In this document: positions 9,439 to 19,915 of the stretch, one piece after another
How positions within the stretch are numbered: position 1 is the first letter of the stretch
Layout: each line of letters opens with the position of its first letter
Origin: Sulfurimonas sp.
GTDB lineage: Bacteria > Campylobacterota > Campylobacteria > Campylobacterales > Sulfurimonadaceae
DNA length: 61,318 nucleotides
Assembly: GCF_018698455.1 (NCBI RefSeq)
Contig: NZ_JABIOQ010000022.1
Coordinates: forward strand, 1 to 61,318
Reading direction: 5' to 3'
The notes under the pieces: generated by a model
Seen by the model: the letters and a program-made list of their open reading frames with translations, nothing else
What the model was told of the DNA's origin: nothing
Databases searched by the model: none
Translations under genes and position numbers: made by a program

Positions 9439-10294
9439 AAAAACACTCTTATTTATCACTCTACCTATGAAGTTTATACAAGATCACTTCAAAGCTATGC
9501 TCTTTTTACTTTTACTATTTCTTCTTTTTGCACCTAAAAGTGAACAAGAATTAACATCTAATAATTTAGAAGAGATCGCTTTAGTTGGTCCAATCATGGA
9601 TGCAACAGAGATCGTAAATAGAATTGATGAAGTAGCGAATAACGACTCAATAAAAGGAGTACTATTAAGCGTAAATTCTCCTGGTGGTGCTGTTGCTCCC
9701 TCGCTTGAGATAGCGTATGCCATCAAACGTTTAAAAGAAAAAAAGCCTGTTGTAGTTTATGCAAAAGGCACTATTGCAAGTGGAAGTTATTATGCTAGTA
9801 TCTGGGCAGATGAGATTATGGCAAATCCTGGAAGTATGGTTGGTAGTATCGGTGTGATTATGCAAGGTGCAGATATTAGTGACCTTATGAGTAAACTAGG
9901 TATTAAAACACAGAGTGTTCAAGCTGGTAAATACAAACGTATAGGCACACCAGATAGAGCATGGAGGGACTATGAAGTAAATGAACTAAACAAAGTGATA
10001 CAAGGTACCTATGAAATGTTTACTCAAGATGTTGCAAAAGCGAGAGGTCTAGACATAAGCATACGCGACACTTATGCCAATGCACATATATTTACGGCTG
10101 CTCAAGCAAAAGAAATCGGTCTTATTGATAGCTTAGGGGTTGGTTATGATGCTAGGGCAAAAGTAGTAAAACTTAGTGGTGTATCAGATCCTGTATGGAA
10201 CAAAGAAGATAAGTTTGATAAACTTCTAAAAAAACTATCTGCTTCAACAGCCATGACACTTCATACTTACTTTCCAGCTATTACACTGAAGTAA
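9425..10294 (+). CDS. sppA: Signal peptide peptidase SppA, short form (S49)
   Basis: Membrane-anchored serine protease that degrades cleaved signal peptides on the periplasmic side. A hydrophobic segment lies at about 22-37; the catalytic Ser is in GTIASGSYYAS and the catalytic Lys in AGKYKRIGTPDR. At 289 residues it is the single-domain form. The start at 9425 (MNLIKKTLLF) has AAAGGAA five bases upstream; the frame could begin at 9401 but without a better ribosome site. It overlaps the amidohydrolase gene by 14 bases. Confidence 0.93.
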   Translation: MNLIKKTLLFITLPMKFIQDHFKAMLFLLLLFLLFAPKSEQELTSNNLEEIALVGPIMDATEIVNRIDEVANNDSIKGVLLSVNSPGGAVAPSLEIAYAIKRLKEKKPVVVYAKGTIASGSYYASIWADEIMANPGSMVGSIGVIMQGADISDLMSKLGIKTQSVQAGKYKRIGTPDRAWRDYEVNELNKVIQGTYEMFTQDVAKARGLDISIRDTYANAHIFTAAQAKEIGLIDSLGVGYDARAKVVKLSGVSDPVWNKEDKFDKLLKKLSASTAMTLHTYFPAITLK

Positions 10295-10299
10295 TTAAA

Positions 10300-10320
10300 A
10301 GCCACTTGTAGTTAGTGGCT
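10300..10320. terminator. Bidirectional hairpin terminator
   Basis: Perfect 7-bp stem AGCCACT/AGTGGCT with a 7-base loop, placed between the convergent sppA and 10330-10929 genes. An ATTTTT run follows on the plus strand and a TTTT run follows on the minus strand, so it can act in both directions. Confidence 0.75.
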
Positions 10321-10329
10321 CTATAATTT

Positions 10330-10929
10330 TTATAGAGTTTCTACTTCAACCACAGCGGTTAAATTTTCAAATATTCTTTGTACTCTATCTTGCCAAAGTT
10401 TTCCAAATTCTTTTATATCATCTTCTGATGCATCACCAGAACTTAGCTTAGACATTAGTTTCATCATCATAGGATTTGGTTTTACTGCTTCAGGGTTATA
10501 TGTAACATCAACACTCATGCCATTATCAACTCTAGTAAATCTAGCAGATGAATCAATCTCTTCATTAAAACTCATAAGAGAGTGACGAGAGAACTGACCT
10601 TGAAGTCCTTTAAAACCACTTTTATCAGTCGCTCCTGTTATCTGAGAAATTACATTCGATATAACTCCGGTTACACCATCTTCTAAGCCCTCTTCAAACT
10701 CTACTTTTACATTTCCTCTTACTGCTCTCTTATCTGGATACAAAGCTTTTAATGCTACTAGAGTAATTATATATGCACCTGCGACAGTTGGACAAGAGTG
10801 GCCAGCTGATTTAACCACATCTAGATATGTGAACTCATACTCACCTTTAAGAAATGCACCTAAAACCTGAGATAATGGATCTTTTACTTTAATAGTCTCT
10901 ATTGTGTCAAAAAATTTTGGATAACTCAT
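10330..10929 (-). CDS. Conserved protein with FmdE-like GHSCPT motif
   Basis: 199 residues, no signal peptide or membrane segment. The segment KSAGHSCPTVAGAY at about residues 41-54 resembles the Cys/His metal-binding motif of the FmdE family (formylmethanofuran dehydrogenase subunit E-like). The rest is not recognisable to me. A homologue follows sppA in Campylobacter, from memory, and here too it lies next to sppA but on the opposite strand. It overlaps the xseA stop by four bases. Substrate and partners unknown. Confidence 0.7.
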   Translation of the reverse strand: MSYPKFFDTIETIKVKDPLSQVLGAFLKGEYEFTYLDVVKSAGHSCPTVAGAYIITLVALKALYPDKRAVRGNVKVEFEEGLEDGVTGVISNVISQITGATDKSGFKGLQGQFSRHSLMSFNEEIDSSARFTRVDNGMSVDVTYNPEAVKPNPMMMKLMSKLSSGDASEDDIKEFGKLWQDRVQRIFENLTAVVEVETL

Positions 10930-12206
10930 AATATAGTCTCTTTTTTTATAACTCTTGCACTTACAACCATACTATCACTCTGAGCTTCAAATAAATCATC
11001 AACTTTTAATGAGTCGATATCTATTACTTTTGAGTCTTGTGAGAGTTGAGCAAAACCTTTTTTACTTTTAAATTTTGGATTATTTGATTCTAACATTTTT
11101 TGTAAGTTAAGTAACTCACTTTTATAAATGTTTAGATTGGATTCCATAGCTTGAGGGAGTCTATTTTTAGTATACTCTAGCTCTTTTTTAAATCCACTAA
11201 GTTTAAACTCTATACTTTGAGAATAAACTTCTTTAAGCTGTGATATTTCTTCTTTTTTTTGTCTTAATTTTTTTTCTACAGAGTGTTGTTTATAAGAGTT
11301 TTCAAGATGACTTAATTCCTGTTTTTTTGACTCTATCTTAGAAAACAGTAACTGCTGCATTTGAGTTTGTAACAAATCTAGAGTTTGATACAGTTCATTT
11401 GTATCTGGTAAGATTATCTCCATAGCTGCACTAGGAGTAGCCGCTCTTAGGTCAGCAACAAAATCACTAATAAGCCAGTCTATTTCATGCCCAACTGCTG
11501 AGACTATAGGAGTTTTTGCATTAAAAATAGCATTTGCTACTATCTCTTCATTAAATGCCCATAAATCTTCCATACTTCCTCCACCGCGACCAACAATTAT
11601 AATATCATACTGATGAGTATCTGCAGCACTAATTGCATTTGCTATATCTCCAGCTGCATTTACACCTTGAACTAAAACATCGTAAACATCAATCTCCAAG
11701 AGTCTGTATCGACTGTTTGCTACTCTTAACATATCTTGTAATGCAGCTCCAGTTTGGGATGTAATAAGTGCTAAACGCGATGGAAATTTTGGAAGTTGCT
11801 TTTTTCGCTCCTGTGCAAAATACCCCTGTCCTGAAAGTTTTTCTTTTAACTGCTCATAAGCTAAGGCTAAAGCACCCTGTCCTGCTGGTTCTATTGAAAA
11901 ACAGTTTATTTGGTAAGAACCACGAGGTGTATAAAGAGTAAGTGCTGCGTTTATAATAACTTTCATACCCTCTTCAAGGCGAAACTTCAACTTCGTAGCA
12001 TTTCCCCTAAACATCACACCACTAATACTAGAAGAGTTGTCTTTTAGAGTAAAATAGATATGTCCAGAGTTATGAAAAGTAATACGGGAGAGTTCACCCT
12101 CAACAAGTACCTGATTAAAACTTGCTTCGAGAAGACCTTTTATCTGCTCATTGAGTCCTGAAACGCTAAGAGTATATACCCCAAGGGCACTTCCTGCGGG
12201 GCGCAT
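10926..12206 (-). CDS. xseA: Exodeoxyribonuclease VII large subunit
   Basis: Degrades single-stranded DNA with the small subunit XseB. An N-terminal OB-fold is seen (LSVSGLNEQIKGLLEASFNQVLVEGELSRITF), then the catalytic core with ALITSQTGAALQDML, VGRGGGSMEDLWAFNEE and PIVSAVGHEIDW, then a long helical/coiled region (about 270-390). 426 residues is normal. The partner xseB is not in this window. Start ATG at 12206; MRPAGSALG precedes the usual YTLSVSGLN start by ten residues, so a slightly later start is possible. Confidence 0.94.
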   Translation of the reverse strand: MRPAGSALGVYTLSVSGLNEQIKGLLEASFNQVLVEGELSRITFHNSGHIYFTLKDNSSSISGVMFRGNATKLKFRLEEGMKVIINAALTLYTPRGSYQINCFSIEPAGQGALALAYEQLKEKLSGQGYFAQERKKQLPKFPSRLALITSQTGAALQDMLRVANSRYRLLEIDVYDVLVQGVNAAGDIANAISAADTHQYDIIIVGRGGGSMEDLWAFNEEIVANAIFNAKTPIVSAVGHEIDWLISDFVADLRAATPSAAMEIILPDTNELYQTLDLLQTQMQQLLFSKIESKKQELSHLENSYKQHSVEKKLRQKKEEISQLKEVYSQSIEFKLSGFKKELEYTKNRLPQAMESNLNIYKSELLNLQKMLESNNPKFKSKKGFAQLSQDSKVIDIDSLKVDDLFEAQSDSMVVSARVIKKETIL

Positions 12207-12209
12207 ACT

Positions 12210-12947
12210 TTACTTACTTTTGCGAGCTATTAAAAGTGTTGAGATATCCATAGAAAAGCTTTTAGTGTAGAGCATTTCAAATCCAGCAGATTCTAATTCA
12301 TTTTGCATATTTTTCACAGTTGAAAAATCTTCAATTGAGTTGGGTAGGTACTCATAAGCTTCAAGATTTTTAGAGATGAATCCACCTACTTTTGGTAAAA
12401 TCTTATTAGTATAAAAATTCATTATTTTTCCTAGGAATGAAGGATTCTCATTTTTCATAAATTCTAAAATAACAACAAGACCATCTTTTTTCAAAACACG
12501 ATTAAACTCTACTAATGCTTGCTCACGTTCCACAACATTACGTATACCATATGTAATACTCAGAATATCTGCACAACTATCTTCTAGTGGTATCTCAGTT
12601 GCCTTACTGATGTGATAATTAAATTTTGGATATTTTTTACGAGCTACATCTACCATACCATTTGATGGATCGACACCAACGATTTCCCCAATAGCAATAC
12701 CAGACTTTTCAGCACGATTATGCCAAAAGTCCATCATATCACCTGTTCCACAAGCTACATCAACTATTTTATCAATAGAATCTCTTCCTGTATAAGTATA
12801 AGCTAAATCACAAGCTTTTCTTCTCCATGACTTATCTATACCCATACTCATCACACGATTAGCTGTATCATAAGTTGGTGCTATATCATCAAACATAGAG
12901 ACAATTTTTTCTTGTTTTTGTGTATTTTGTTTACCTTGAGAGCTCAT
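12210..12947 (-). CDS. ubiE: Demethylmenaquinone methyltransferase (UbiE/MenG)
   Basis: SAM-dependent C-methyltransferase that completes menaquinone. Family signatures DDIAPTYDTANRVMSMGIDKSWRR and ITYGIRNVVEREQALVEFNRVLKKDG, with the SAM loop VVDVACGTGDM at about residues 62-72, are intact. 245 residues. Since this phylum uses menaquinone, the MenG reaction is the likely one; it complements the mqnX-like gene at 8206. Three bases separate it from xseA. Confidence 0.93.
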   Translation of the reverse strand: MSSQGKQNTQKQEKIVSMFDDIAPTYDTANRVMSMGIDKSWRRKACDLAYTYTGRDSIDKIVDVACGTGDMMDFWHNRAEKSGIAIGEIVGVDPSNGMVDVARKKYPKFNYHISKATEIPLEDSCADILSITYGIRNVVEREQALVEFNRVLKKDGLVVILEFMKNENPSFLGKIMNFYTNKILPKVGGFISKNLEAYEYLPNSIEDFSTVKNMQNELESAGFEMLYTKSFSMDISTLLIARKSK

Positions 12948-12950
12948 AGT

Positions 12951-13958
12951 TTATATCCTTTTCATCCACATAATTATATCTTTATCAACTTGATACATAT
13001 TTAAAATTTCAAACTTAGAATTTTCTACAGAAAATCCTTCTTTACCACCAAAACTAGGTGCAACATAACATAAATAATAATCAACAATATCACGAGTCAG
13101 TTCATACATATTACTCGTTCCTTCAATCATAATATTTTTATAGTTATCAAGCTTTTTAAAGTCACTCTCAATATACACTTTTCTACCTTTAACATTAAAT
13201 AAAGGAATAGTCCTGTCAAAATTATCATTTCTAGAATAAATTAAAATATCTGGAGCCTTTCCATCAACATCTCTTGCATCAAGTGTTGGTCTATCTGTTC
13301 GTACAGTATTACCACCTATAACGAGTAAGTCACACACATCTCTCATGGCATGAACATTTTTTCTAGACTCTTTAGAACTTATTATTCCATCATCGGTCGT
13401 GGCATTTAAACGCTGTGCCCACTTGAAAAAAACAAACCTTGAGTCTAAGAATTTTGTAAATGGAAAAAGAAGAATATCACATTCTTCTTTTAAAACCTTA
13501 GTCTGAACCTCACAAGAATTATTTTGAAGTATCAAATTTCCATTTTTTGCTTCTCTATTTGTATCAGAAGAACCAACAAAAACTTTTTTAATTCCAAGTT
13601 CACTGATAAGAGTAGCACAAGAAGGTGTTTTCCCTGTATGAGAGCATGGTTCAAGAGTTGTAAAAAGAGAAATGTTTTCAAAAATAGCATTATGATTTTT
13701 TAGGAGATAGTTATGAATATCATGAGAGTTTTGAAGTGATAAAATATAAGAATCACTAGTGAGTTTATAATAAGCAGTTTGAAGTGCATTTACTTCTGCA
13801 TGTGGTTTTCCAGCTCTATGATGAGCCTCCACAGATAATATCTCGCTATTTTCTCCAACCACTACACAACCTACTGCAGGATTTGGATAAGTAAGACCTT
13901 GATATTTCCAAGCCTCTTTAAGAGCTAGGCTCATAAAAAAACTATTATCTATTAACAC
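12951..13958 (-). CDS. ribD: Riboflavin biosynthesis protein RibD (deaminase/reductase)
   Basis: Bifunctional pyrimidine deaminase and reductase of riboflavin synthesis. The deaminase zinc site is HAEVNALQ plus TLEPCSHTGKTPSC; the reductase half follows from about residue 155 (FFKWAQRLNATTDDG). 335 residues. The frame opens with GTG at 13958 giving VLIDNSFFMSLALKEAW, which matches the usual offset of the SLALKEAW helix from the start; a later ATG at 13934 would cut eight residues and is less likely. The C-terminal reductase part is rather short. Confidence 0.9.
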   Translation of the reverse strand: MLIDNSFFMSLALKEAWKYQGLTYPNPAVGCVVVGENSEILSVEAHHRAGKPHAEVNALQTAYYKLTSDSYILSLQNSHDIHNYLLKNHNAIFENISLFTTLEPCSHTGKTPSCATLISELGIKKVFVGSSDTNREAKNGNLILQNNSCEVQTKVLKEECDILLFPFTKFLDSRFVFFKWAQRLNATTDDGIISSKESRKNVHAMRDVCDLLVIGGNTVRTDRPTLDARDVDGKAPDILIYSRNDNFDRTIPLFNVKGRKVYIESDFKKLDNYKNIMIEGTSNMYELTRDIVDYYLCYVAPSFGGKEGFSVENSKFEILNMYQVDKDIIMWMKRI

Positions 13959-13967
13959 GGTTAGTTA

Positions 13968-14417
13968 CTACCACTCAAAGTAAGTTTTAGCTTTTACAAC
14001 ATCGTTAAATTCTACTTGAACTTCTTCATCTTCTGTTTTCACAGTAATTTTAGAACCTTCAACATTTAACAAAATCCCTCTAACTTTTACTTTATCAGTG
14101 CAAAGTAGAGATACTCTTTCACCAATAGACTTTTTATAATGGTTAATATTTGCTAGTTTTCGCTCTATTCCAGCTGTACCAACTTCAAGTCTATATTCTC
14201 CAGAAACAGGAGGTGTTACATCTAAAAGTGGAGAAATCAAATGTGTAACATCAACACATGTGTCAAGACTTACACCCTTGCGTTTAGAATCTTGCATTTC
14301 GCTAGAAATAATACTAACACGGTAAATAGTTTCATCATTTTCACTAACAACAGTTGCATCATAAAGTTCTAACCCAACTGATTTTATAACTGATTCTATA
14401 TCACTTTGTAGGCTCAT
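13968..14417 (-). CDS. rimP: Ribosome maturation factor RimP
   Basis: Assists 30S maturation. The 149-residue protein shows the RimP pattern: N-terminal helix (LQSDIESVIKSVGLELYDATVV), then LDTCVDVTHLISPLLD and the signature GEYRLEVGTAGIERKL. It overlaps the rbfA stop by one base (TAATG), part of the classic rbfA-infB neighbourhood. Confidence 0.93.
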   Translation of the reverse strand: MSLQSDIESVIKSVGLELYDATVVSENDETIYRVSIISSEMQDSKRKGVSLDTCVDVTHLISPLLDVTPPVSGEYRLEVGTAGIERKLANINHYKKSIGERVSLLCTDKVKVRGILLNVEGSKITVKTEDEEVQVEFNDVVKAKTYFEW

Positions 14418-14782
14418 TACTCTTCCTCTTTCTTATCTTTAGCTATTTGCTTAAACAGATCATCTAATTTTTGTGACTTTGCAAATTGTTCATCAAATTC
14501 AAAAGTAAATTTAGGACAACGGTACCAACCCTGATCTTTAAGACAGTATGTTTCAATAATAGGACGAGCATTTCTTAAAAGTTTAAGATAGTCACGTTTT
14601 TCTTGTTCTTTGAATTCATTGGGATTTATATAAACTTTTGCATCACTTTTTCCACGTGAACAGACAACTTCTATAATACTTAAATCATGAAGTCTTTTGT
14701 CATTCATCGTACCAAGTGCTTTGGAAATTAATTCTAAGAGAACTGCTTCTGTTCTCTTGAGTTTTATTTGTGCTTCAGTCAT
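14417..14782 (-). CDS. rbfA: 30S ribosome-binding factor RbfA
   Basis: KH-fold protein for late 30S assembly and cold adaptation. The 121-residue sequence has the expected N-terminal helix (KLKRTEAVLLELISKALG), the VVCSRGKSDAKVYINP strand region and the DQGWYRCPKFTFEFDEQF end typical of the family (usual form: R..P.L.F..D). It shares single-base TAATG junctions with infB upstream and rimP downstream, so the three are translationally coupled. Confidence 0.92.
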   Translation of the reverse strand: MTEAQIKLKRTEAVLLELISKALGTMNDKRLHDLSIIEVVCSRGKSDAKVYINPNEFKEQEKRDYLKLLRNARPIIETYCLKDQGWYRCPKFTFEFDEQFAKSQKLDDLFKQIAKDKKEEE

Positions 14783-17394
14783 TAGAGACTAACTTTTTGC
14801 TCAACTTTTCTGAAAGTTTCAAGGATATCACCAGGTACAACATCATTATAACCACTGATAACAACACCACACTCATAACCGTTACCAATCTCTTCAACAT
14901 CATCTTTGAAACGTTTAAGTGAAGTAAGTTCACCTTCGTAATGTACAACACCATCACGAATAACACGAACCATACCACCACGAATAAGTCTTCCTTCCAC
15001 AACAACAGAACCAGCAACAATACCTTTAGGTATTTTAAATACTTCACGAACTTCTGCTTGACCTGTATTTTCTTCAGTATATTTTGGAGACATCATACCA
15101 GTTAACATACCAGTAATATCATCTATTAGTTGATAGATAATTGAGTAGGTCTTAATCTCAACACCTTTTTGTTTAGCTGATGCTTTGACTGCACCTGTAG
15201 GACGAACGTTAAATCCAAGTAATACACAGTTTTCAGAGTTGTTAACAAGTTCAACATCACTTTCACTAATTCCACCAACACCAGAACTAATAATGTTAAC
15301 CTTAACTTCATCGTTTCTAAGTGCCGTAATAGAAGTTCTAATAGCTTCAAGAGTACCGTGAACATCAGTTTTAAGTACAACTTTAAGAGATTTAAGTTTA
15401 CCCTCTGCTATCATAGCTGTCATATCTTCAAGAGACGATTTCATAGAGATTGAAAGTTCTTTATGTCTATCATATTCATGGCGCTTTAGAGCAAATTCTT
15501 TTGCAGCTTTCTCATCTTCCATAACTGTCATAACTTCACCAGATGCTGGGACTATGTTTAAACCAGCAACAACAGCTGTATGAGATGGTAAAAGTGCTTT
15601 AACTTGTTTACCATGCTCATCTAACATCGCTTTAACACGACCATAAGCTGCACCACAAACTACATAATCTCCAACTTTAAGAGTACCATTTTGAACGATT
15701 ACCGTAGCAACTGGACCACGGCCTTTTTCTAAAGAAGACTCAATAACAGAAGCTTTAGCCAATGTATTTTCATTTGCTTTAAGCTCTAAAATTTCAGCAG
15801 TAGTAAGGATGTTTTCAAGTAAATCATCAATACCTAATCCTGATTTTGCAGATACAGGAACAAATTCTATATCCCCACCCCAATCAACTGGATTAAGACC
15901 ATGTTCAGCCATTTGACCCTTAACCATATCTGGTTGAGCAGTCTCTTTGTCCATTTTGTTTAGTGCAACAATAATAGGAACATCTGACTCTTTTGCCATT
16001 TTAATAACTTCAAGAGTTTGAGGTTTAACACCATCATCAGCAGCAACAACAATAATAATAATATCTGTAATATCAGTACCCTTTTGACGCATGTGACTAA
16101 AGGCGGCATGTCCTGGAGTATCAATAAATGTAATTGCTTTACCATGTTGTTCAATTGTATAAGCACCGATATGCTGAGTAATTCCACCAGCTTCGCCATC
16201 AGTGACTTTTGCTTCTCTAATTGCATCAAGAAGTGAAGTCTTACCATGGTCAACGTGCCCCATGATTGTAATAACAGGTGCACGTTCAGTTGCATTCGGA
16301 TCTTCTTCTATATCTTCTTCATCATGAGTAAAATCATCTTTAGGGTCAATAATAGTTACTTCAACTTCGAACTCTTCTGAAAGTATTTCAATTTCATCAT
16401 TTCCAAGGAAATCATTTTTAGTCATCATCATACCAAGATCAAAAAGAACTTTAATGATATCAGTGATGGGACGGTTAAGAGCTTCTGCAAACTCATAAAC
16501 ACGTATATCTTCTGGAATCTCTACATGAGTGATTACTTCATCTTCTTGAGTAGATTTAGTATACTTTTTACGTTTATCTTTACGTACTTTTCTACCACGA
16601 GGTGCTGCTTTTTTGTTTGCATTACGACCTGCTGGTTTTGGAGCACGAGGTTTTCTAGGCATTTCTGGAGGTAGAGGAGCTCTCTCTGTTGAATTTAAAT
16701 CAAGAAGTGTTACTTGACCATCCATATCCATAGATACATCAGACATGGTGCCGCCGAAGATATCCATTTTTTTACCCTGCTCTTGCTTAGAAGCTGTTCT
16801 AGAACTTTGTTTAGTTTTTTTCTTTAGAGCAAGTTCTGCTAGAACTTCAGCACTCATTTTTCCGTATGAAGAAACAGAAGCATTCTTTTGAGGTAAGTCA
16901 AACTTCTCCTCAACTTTAGGCTTTTTCTTTTTAACAATTTTAAGTCCGGATCTTTTAAGCACTGGTCTTATAGAAGGTTGAACTACTTTAAGAGTACTTA
17001 CAGGTTTAGCCTTCTCTGGTGTATCTGTACTGACTTCTTTAGTTTCTGTAGGCTTTTGCGTATTTTTCACATCTTGGGCTACTGGAGTTGGAGTCTCTGT
17101 TGGAGTTACAACTTCTTTCTCTGAAGTTTTAGCTTCCGTAGTAACAACTACTTCTGCTATTTTTTCTTTTGGAGTATCACTTTTGACTTGTTTAGGTTTT
17201 GGAGCTGCCACAGGAATCTCTTTTTCATCATCGCCATTCATAATGTAGTTGGCAATATTTTCTGCTTCTTCCATAGTAACTTTACTTAATGCAGCTTTTA
17301 CTTCGATACCCATGCTCTTTGCTTTTTCTAAAACATCTTTAGAAGAAATTCCAAGTTCGTCTGCAATCTCTTTAACGCTAACTTTATCTGTCAT
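14782..17394 (-). CDS. infB: Translation initiation factor IF-2
   Basis: GTPase that brings initiator tRNA to the 30S subunit. At 870 residues it has an N-terminal IF2_N helix ([22 protein letters not shown]), a long K/P/T-rich linker (about 60-270), a second IF2_N-like unit near 290-340, then the G domain with [20 protein letters not shown] and NKMDK, and domains II-IV. Start ATG at 17394 lies inside the ylxR gene (11-base overlap). High similarity to other bacterial IF-2 proteins throughout the G domain. Confidence 0.97.
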   Translation of the reverse strand: MTDKVSVKEIADELGISSKDVLEKAKSMGIEVKAALSKVTMEEAENIANYIMNGDDEKEIPVAAPKPKQVKSDTPKEKIAEVVVTTEAKTSEKEVVTPTETPTPVAQDVKNTQKPTETKEVSTDTPEKAKPVSTLKVVQPSIRPVLKRSGLKIVKKKKPKVEEKFDLPQKNASVSSYGKMSAEVLAELALKKKTKQSSRTASKQEQGKKMDIFGGTMSDVSMDMDGQVTLLDLNSTERAPLPPEMPRKPRAPKPAGRNANKKAAPRGRKVRKDKRKKYTKSTQEDEVITHVEIPEDIRVYEFAEALNRPITDIIKVLFDLGMMMTKNDFLGNDEIEILSEEFEVEVTIIDPKDDFTHDEEDIEEDPNATERAPVITIMGHVDHGKTSLLDAIREAKVTDGEAGGITQHIGAYTIEQHGKAITFIDTPGHAAFSHMRQKGTDITDIIIIVVAADDGVKPQTLEVIKMAKESDVPIIVALNKMDKETAQPDMVKGQMAEHGLNPVDWGGDIEFVPVSAKSGLGIDDLLENILTTAEILELKANENTLAKASVIESSLEKGRGPVATVIVQNGTLKVGDYVVCGAAYGRVKAMLDEHGKQVKALLPSHTAVVAGLNIVPASGEVMTVMEDEKAAKEFALKRHEYDRHKELSISMKSSLEDMTAMIAEGKLKSLKVVLKTDVHGTLEAIRTSITALRNDEVKVNIISSGVGGISESDVELVNNSENCVLLGFNVRPTGAVKASAKQKGVEIKTYSIIYQLIDDITGMLTGMMSPKYTEENTGQAEVREVFKIPKGIVAGSVVVEGRLIRGGMVRVIRDGVVHYEGELTSLKRFKDDVEEIGNGYECGVVISGYNDVVPGDILETFRKVEQKVSL

Positions 17395-17641
17395 CAGTGA
17401 TGATCTCCTTTAGTTTGTTCATAATTTTGTCTTTGTCCCCACTTCTGCATTGACGCATAAGTGATTTAGATACCTTCTTGGTATCAGCAAGACAAGTTGT
17501 ACATAAGTAAAAGCTTCGACCTTTACCATCAAATGAACTTAACTCCCCATCAACACATTGTAACCGACTAAGGCTACTCTGAATATCTTTCTCTCTACAA
17601 GAGATACACATTCTAGTTGGTTGATGAAAATTTTTCGCCAT
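17384..17641 (-). CDS. ylxR: YlxR-family (DUF448) nucleic-acid-associated protein
   Basis: 85 residues with the family opening [11 protein letters not shown] and a basic C-terminus; a second CxxC pair (YLCTTCLAD) suggests a small metal site. Homologues sit between nusA and infB in many bacteria and bind RNA or DNA. Here it precedes infB with an 11-base overlap, the usual neighbourhood. The conserved GRG(A/S)YxC motif appears as GKGRSFYLC. Confidence 0.88.
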   Translation of the reverse strand: MAKNFHQPTRMCISCREKDIQSSLSRLQCVDGELSSFDGKGRSFYLCTTCLADTKKVSKSLMRQCRSGDKDKIMNKLKEIITDDR

Positions 17642-17672
17642 TATATCTAAATATTGCTTGATTTAATAGGCT

Positions 17673-18554
17673 TTAACGCTCTATTATCAATCCATCATTA
17701 TCAAAATCAAGTGTTTTTACTATAAAATCAGGAAATTTTTGTGTAAACTTGTTTGCAATCATTGATGCATCATCATCATACACAAGAGAAAAGAATGTAC
17801 TTCCACTTCCAGAAAGAGTACTCATTAAAGCACCTGCTTCATATGCAACCTTCTGAACTGAAAAAAGTTCAGGAAGCATTTTCATTCTTGCTTTTTGATG
17901 AAATCTATCTTGAGTAGCAAGCTTTAACATTTCCCAATCTTCATTAAAAAATGCGGCAACAGTTAATGCTGTGTGAGAAAGGTTATAAGTTGCGTTCTCT
18001 TTAGAATATGATTTTGGTAAAACTGTACGAGATTTTGCAGTATTCATCTGCTTGTTTGGTATAACAACGACAGCTTTGAGATAATCCGGCAAATGTTTAC
18101 GTTGAGAAAATACTTTATTTTTTTCAATAGTCGCTGCGTTAAAACCACCCATTACAGCTGGTGTTATATTATCAGGGTGAGATTCATACACTAGAGCATG
18201 GTTGAGTATACGGCGTTTAGAAACTCTGATTCCTGCTGCTTCATGTGCGCTTGCAATTGCACTTACTATAACAGCCGATGAACTACCAAGTCCTCTCGAC
18301 ATAGGAATAGAGTTATGAAATGTAAACTTGAAGTTTTGTCTCTTTGTTGTGAGGCGCGCATAATGGTCGTTAAAGATACTAATGAAAAGATTATTCCCTT
18401 TTAAACGTGGATTATTCTCTCCCTCACCTTTTATGCTGACACTAAAAAATTTTGATGGATGGAATTCAACTTTATTTCGTAAATCAACTGCTAGACCTAA
18501 AGAATCAAATCCAGGCCCAAGGTTAGCTGATGTTGCAGGTACACTTATTATCAC
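17673..18554 (-). CDS. thrB: Homoserine kinase
   Basis: GHMP kinase that phosphorylates homoserine in threonine synthesis. N-terminal [18 protein letters not shown] and the ATP-binding loop [17 protein letters not shown] are diagnostic; the C-terminal GHMP motif appears as [16 protein letters not shown]. 293 residues. Transcribed with tsaB and lpxC upstream and ylxR-infB downstream, an order also seen in Campylobacter as I recall. Confidence 0.95.
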   Translation of the reverse strand: MIISVPATSANLGPGFDSLGLAVDLRNKVEFHPSKFFSVSIKGEGENNPRLKGNNLFISIFNDHYARLTTKRQNFKFTFHNSIPMSRGLGSSSAVIVSAIASAHEAAGIRVSKRRILNHALVYESHPDNITPAVMGGFNAATIEKNKVFSQRKHLPDYLKAVVVIPNKQMNTAKSRTVLPKSYSKENATYNLSHTALTVAAFFNEDWEMLKLATQDRFHQKARMKMLPELFSVQKVAYEAGALMSTLSGSGSTFFSLVYDDDASMIANKFTQKFPDFIVKTLDFDNDGLIIER

Positions 18555-18568
18555 TTATCATTTCCTAT

Positions 18569-19030
18569 TTATCCAACAGCACCTATCATATATAGCGGTG
18601 CTGTATTTGTGCTAAACTCATTATAATCAAGTACATCTGGAAGCATAAAAATAGCTTCTGGCACAGTTTCTAATTTTTGAGTTCTTATTTCTGTTGCAAT
18701 TTTAACAAAACATAACTTGCCAATCGCTTTTATGGGCTTATTATTATTAAATTTAAATGCATCTGATGCGAAAAGTGGTACTTTATGTAAAATACTTAAA
18801 CTTTTTAAAAATATATAAGCAACTTTAATCGCCATAAAGCTTCCCGGACCATTTACAAAGTAAAAAGCTTTTACACTATACTCTTTAAAAATGTCTCTGT
18901 ATATTACTGCAAGAATATCTGAACTTTTTTTGTCTGATTTTATCGTCTTTATAAGTTTACCATTTTCATATAAACCCACTTTAATAGGTGAGTTCACAGC
19001 AATTAATAGTATATCTATCTCTTTAGGCAT
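18569..19030 (-). CDS. tsaB: TsaB-like tRNA t6A synthesis protein
   Basis: 153 residues of the ASKHA fold. [21 protein letters not shown] corresponds to the GPGSFTGLRIG motif of TsaB, a non-catalytic partner of TsaD in N6-threonylcarbamoyladenosine formation. It is shorter than the usual 220-230 residues and lacks much of the C-terminal lobe, and the TG in the motif has become MA. Short forms between lpxC and thrB occur in this phylum. Overlaps lpxC by eight bases. Confidence 0.78.
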   Translation of the reverse strand: MPKEIDILLIAVNSPIKVGLYENGKLIKTIKSDKKSSDILAVIYRDIFKEYSVKAFYFVNGPGSFMAIKVAYIFLKSLSILHKVPLFASDAFKFNNNKPIKAIGKLCFVKIATEIRTQKLETVPEAIFMLPDVLDYNEFSTNTAPLYMIGAVG

Positions 19031-19907
19031 ATGCTTTTTCTAACTCTTTATTTTTTTCACCAACTAGTTCCACTACTTCATAATTATCTTTATCTTTGAG
19101 TAATTCTAGTGTAAGCTTATGGTTTAAGTCATGACTACCAGCAAGAGCCTCATAATTTCCTAAAAAATTCATCCCTATAAGTGACATATCACCTATTGCA
19201 TCAAGGATTTTATGTCGCACAAACTCATTCTCAAAACGTAATCCCTCAGGGTTGAGTATTTTCTTGTCATCGAGAACTATCGCGTTTTCAAGAGAACCAC
19301 CAAGTGCTAGACCTTTAGAACGAAGGTACTGTACCTCGTGTAAAAAACCAAAAGTTCTAGCTCGTGAAATCTCTTTTTTGTAACTTTCTTTCGTAAACTT
19401 CAGAACATATTCTTGTTTTTGAATAACAGGGTGTGGAAATTTAATAGTAAAATCGTACTGCAAATCAGGGGAAGGTGAAAGTTTGACATATTTATCACCT
19501 TCTCTTACTTCTATCTCTTTTTTAATGCGCATGATTTTTTTAGGTGCATCTTGTTCTAAAAGACCGGCTTCATCCAAAAGCATACAAAAACTTGCACTAC
19601 TTCCATCCATAACTGGAACTTCATCAGCATCTACAATTACTCTGAGATTGTCAATTCCATAAGCATAAACAGCAGATAACATATGCTCTATAGTAGAAAT
19701 CACATGCCCATCTTTTCCTATAACTGTTGCCATTTTTGTATCAACTACATTCTCTGGAATGAGAGGTATAGAAACCGCGACATCACTTCTATAAAAGACT
19801 ATACCACTATTGGTAGATAAAGGTTCCAATATAAGTTTTACAGGTGAACCTTTATGGAGACCTATTCCAACAAGTTGGACACTTTTTTTAATAGTTGTCT
19901 GATACAT
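19023..19907 (-). CDS. lpxC: UDP-3-O-acyl-N-acetylglucosamine deacetylase LpxC
   Basis: First committed step of lipid A synthesis, zinc-dependent. Seen: [16 protein letters not shown] at the start, [14 protein letters not shown] (zinc His), [24 protein letters not shown] and the second zinc site [11 protein letters not shown]. 294 residues is normal. Confirms a Gram-negative outer membrane, consistent with bamA and the two porins in the window. Confidence 0.96.
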   Translation of the reverse strand: MYQTTIKKSVQLVGIGLHKGSPVKLILEPLSTNSGIVFYRSDVAVSIPLIPENVVDTKMATVIGKDGHVISTIEHMLSAVYAYGIDNLRVIVDADEVPVMDGSSASFCMLLDEAGLLEQDAPKKIMRIKKEIEVREGDKYVKLSPSPDLQYDFTIKFPHPVIQKQEYVLKFTKESYKKEISRARTFGFLHEVQYLRSKGLALGGSLENAIVLDDKKILNPEGLRFENEFVRHKILDAIGDMSLIGMNFLGNYEALAGSHDLNHKLTLELLKDKDNYEVVELVGEKNKELEKAYA

Positions 19908-19915
19908 AATTTCTC

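Noticed and set aside
14775-15047. Open frame of 90 codons inside infB on the same strand
   Set aside because: Leu/Val/Lys-rich shadow of the IF-2 reading frame; no ribosome site and a fully supported gene in the other frame.
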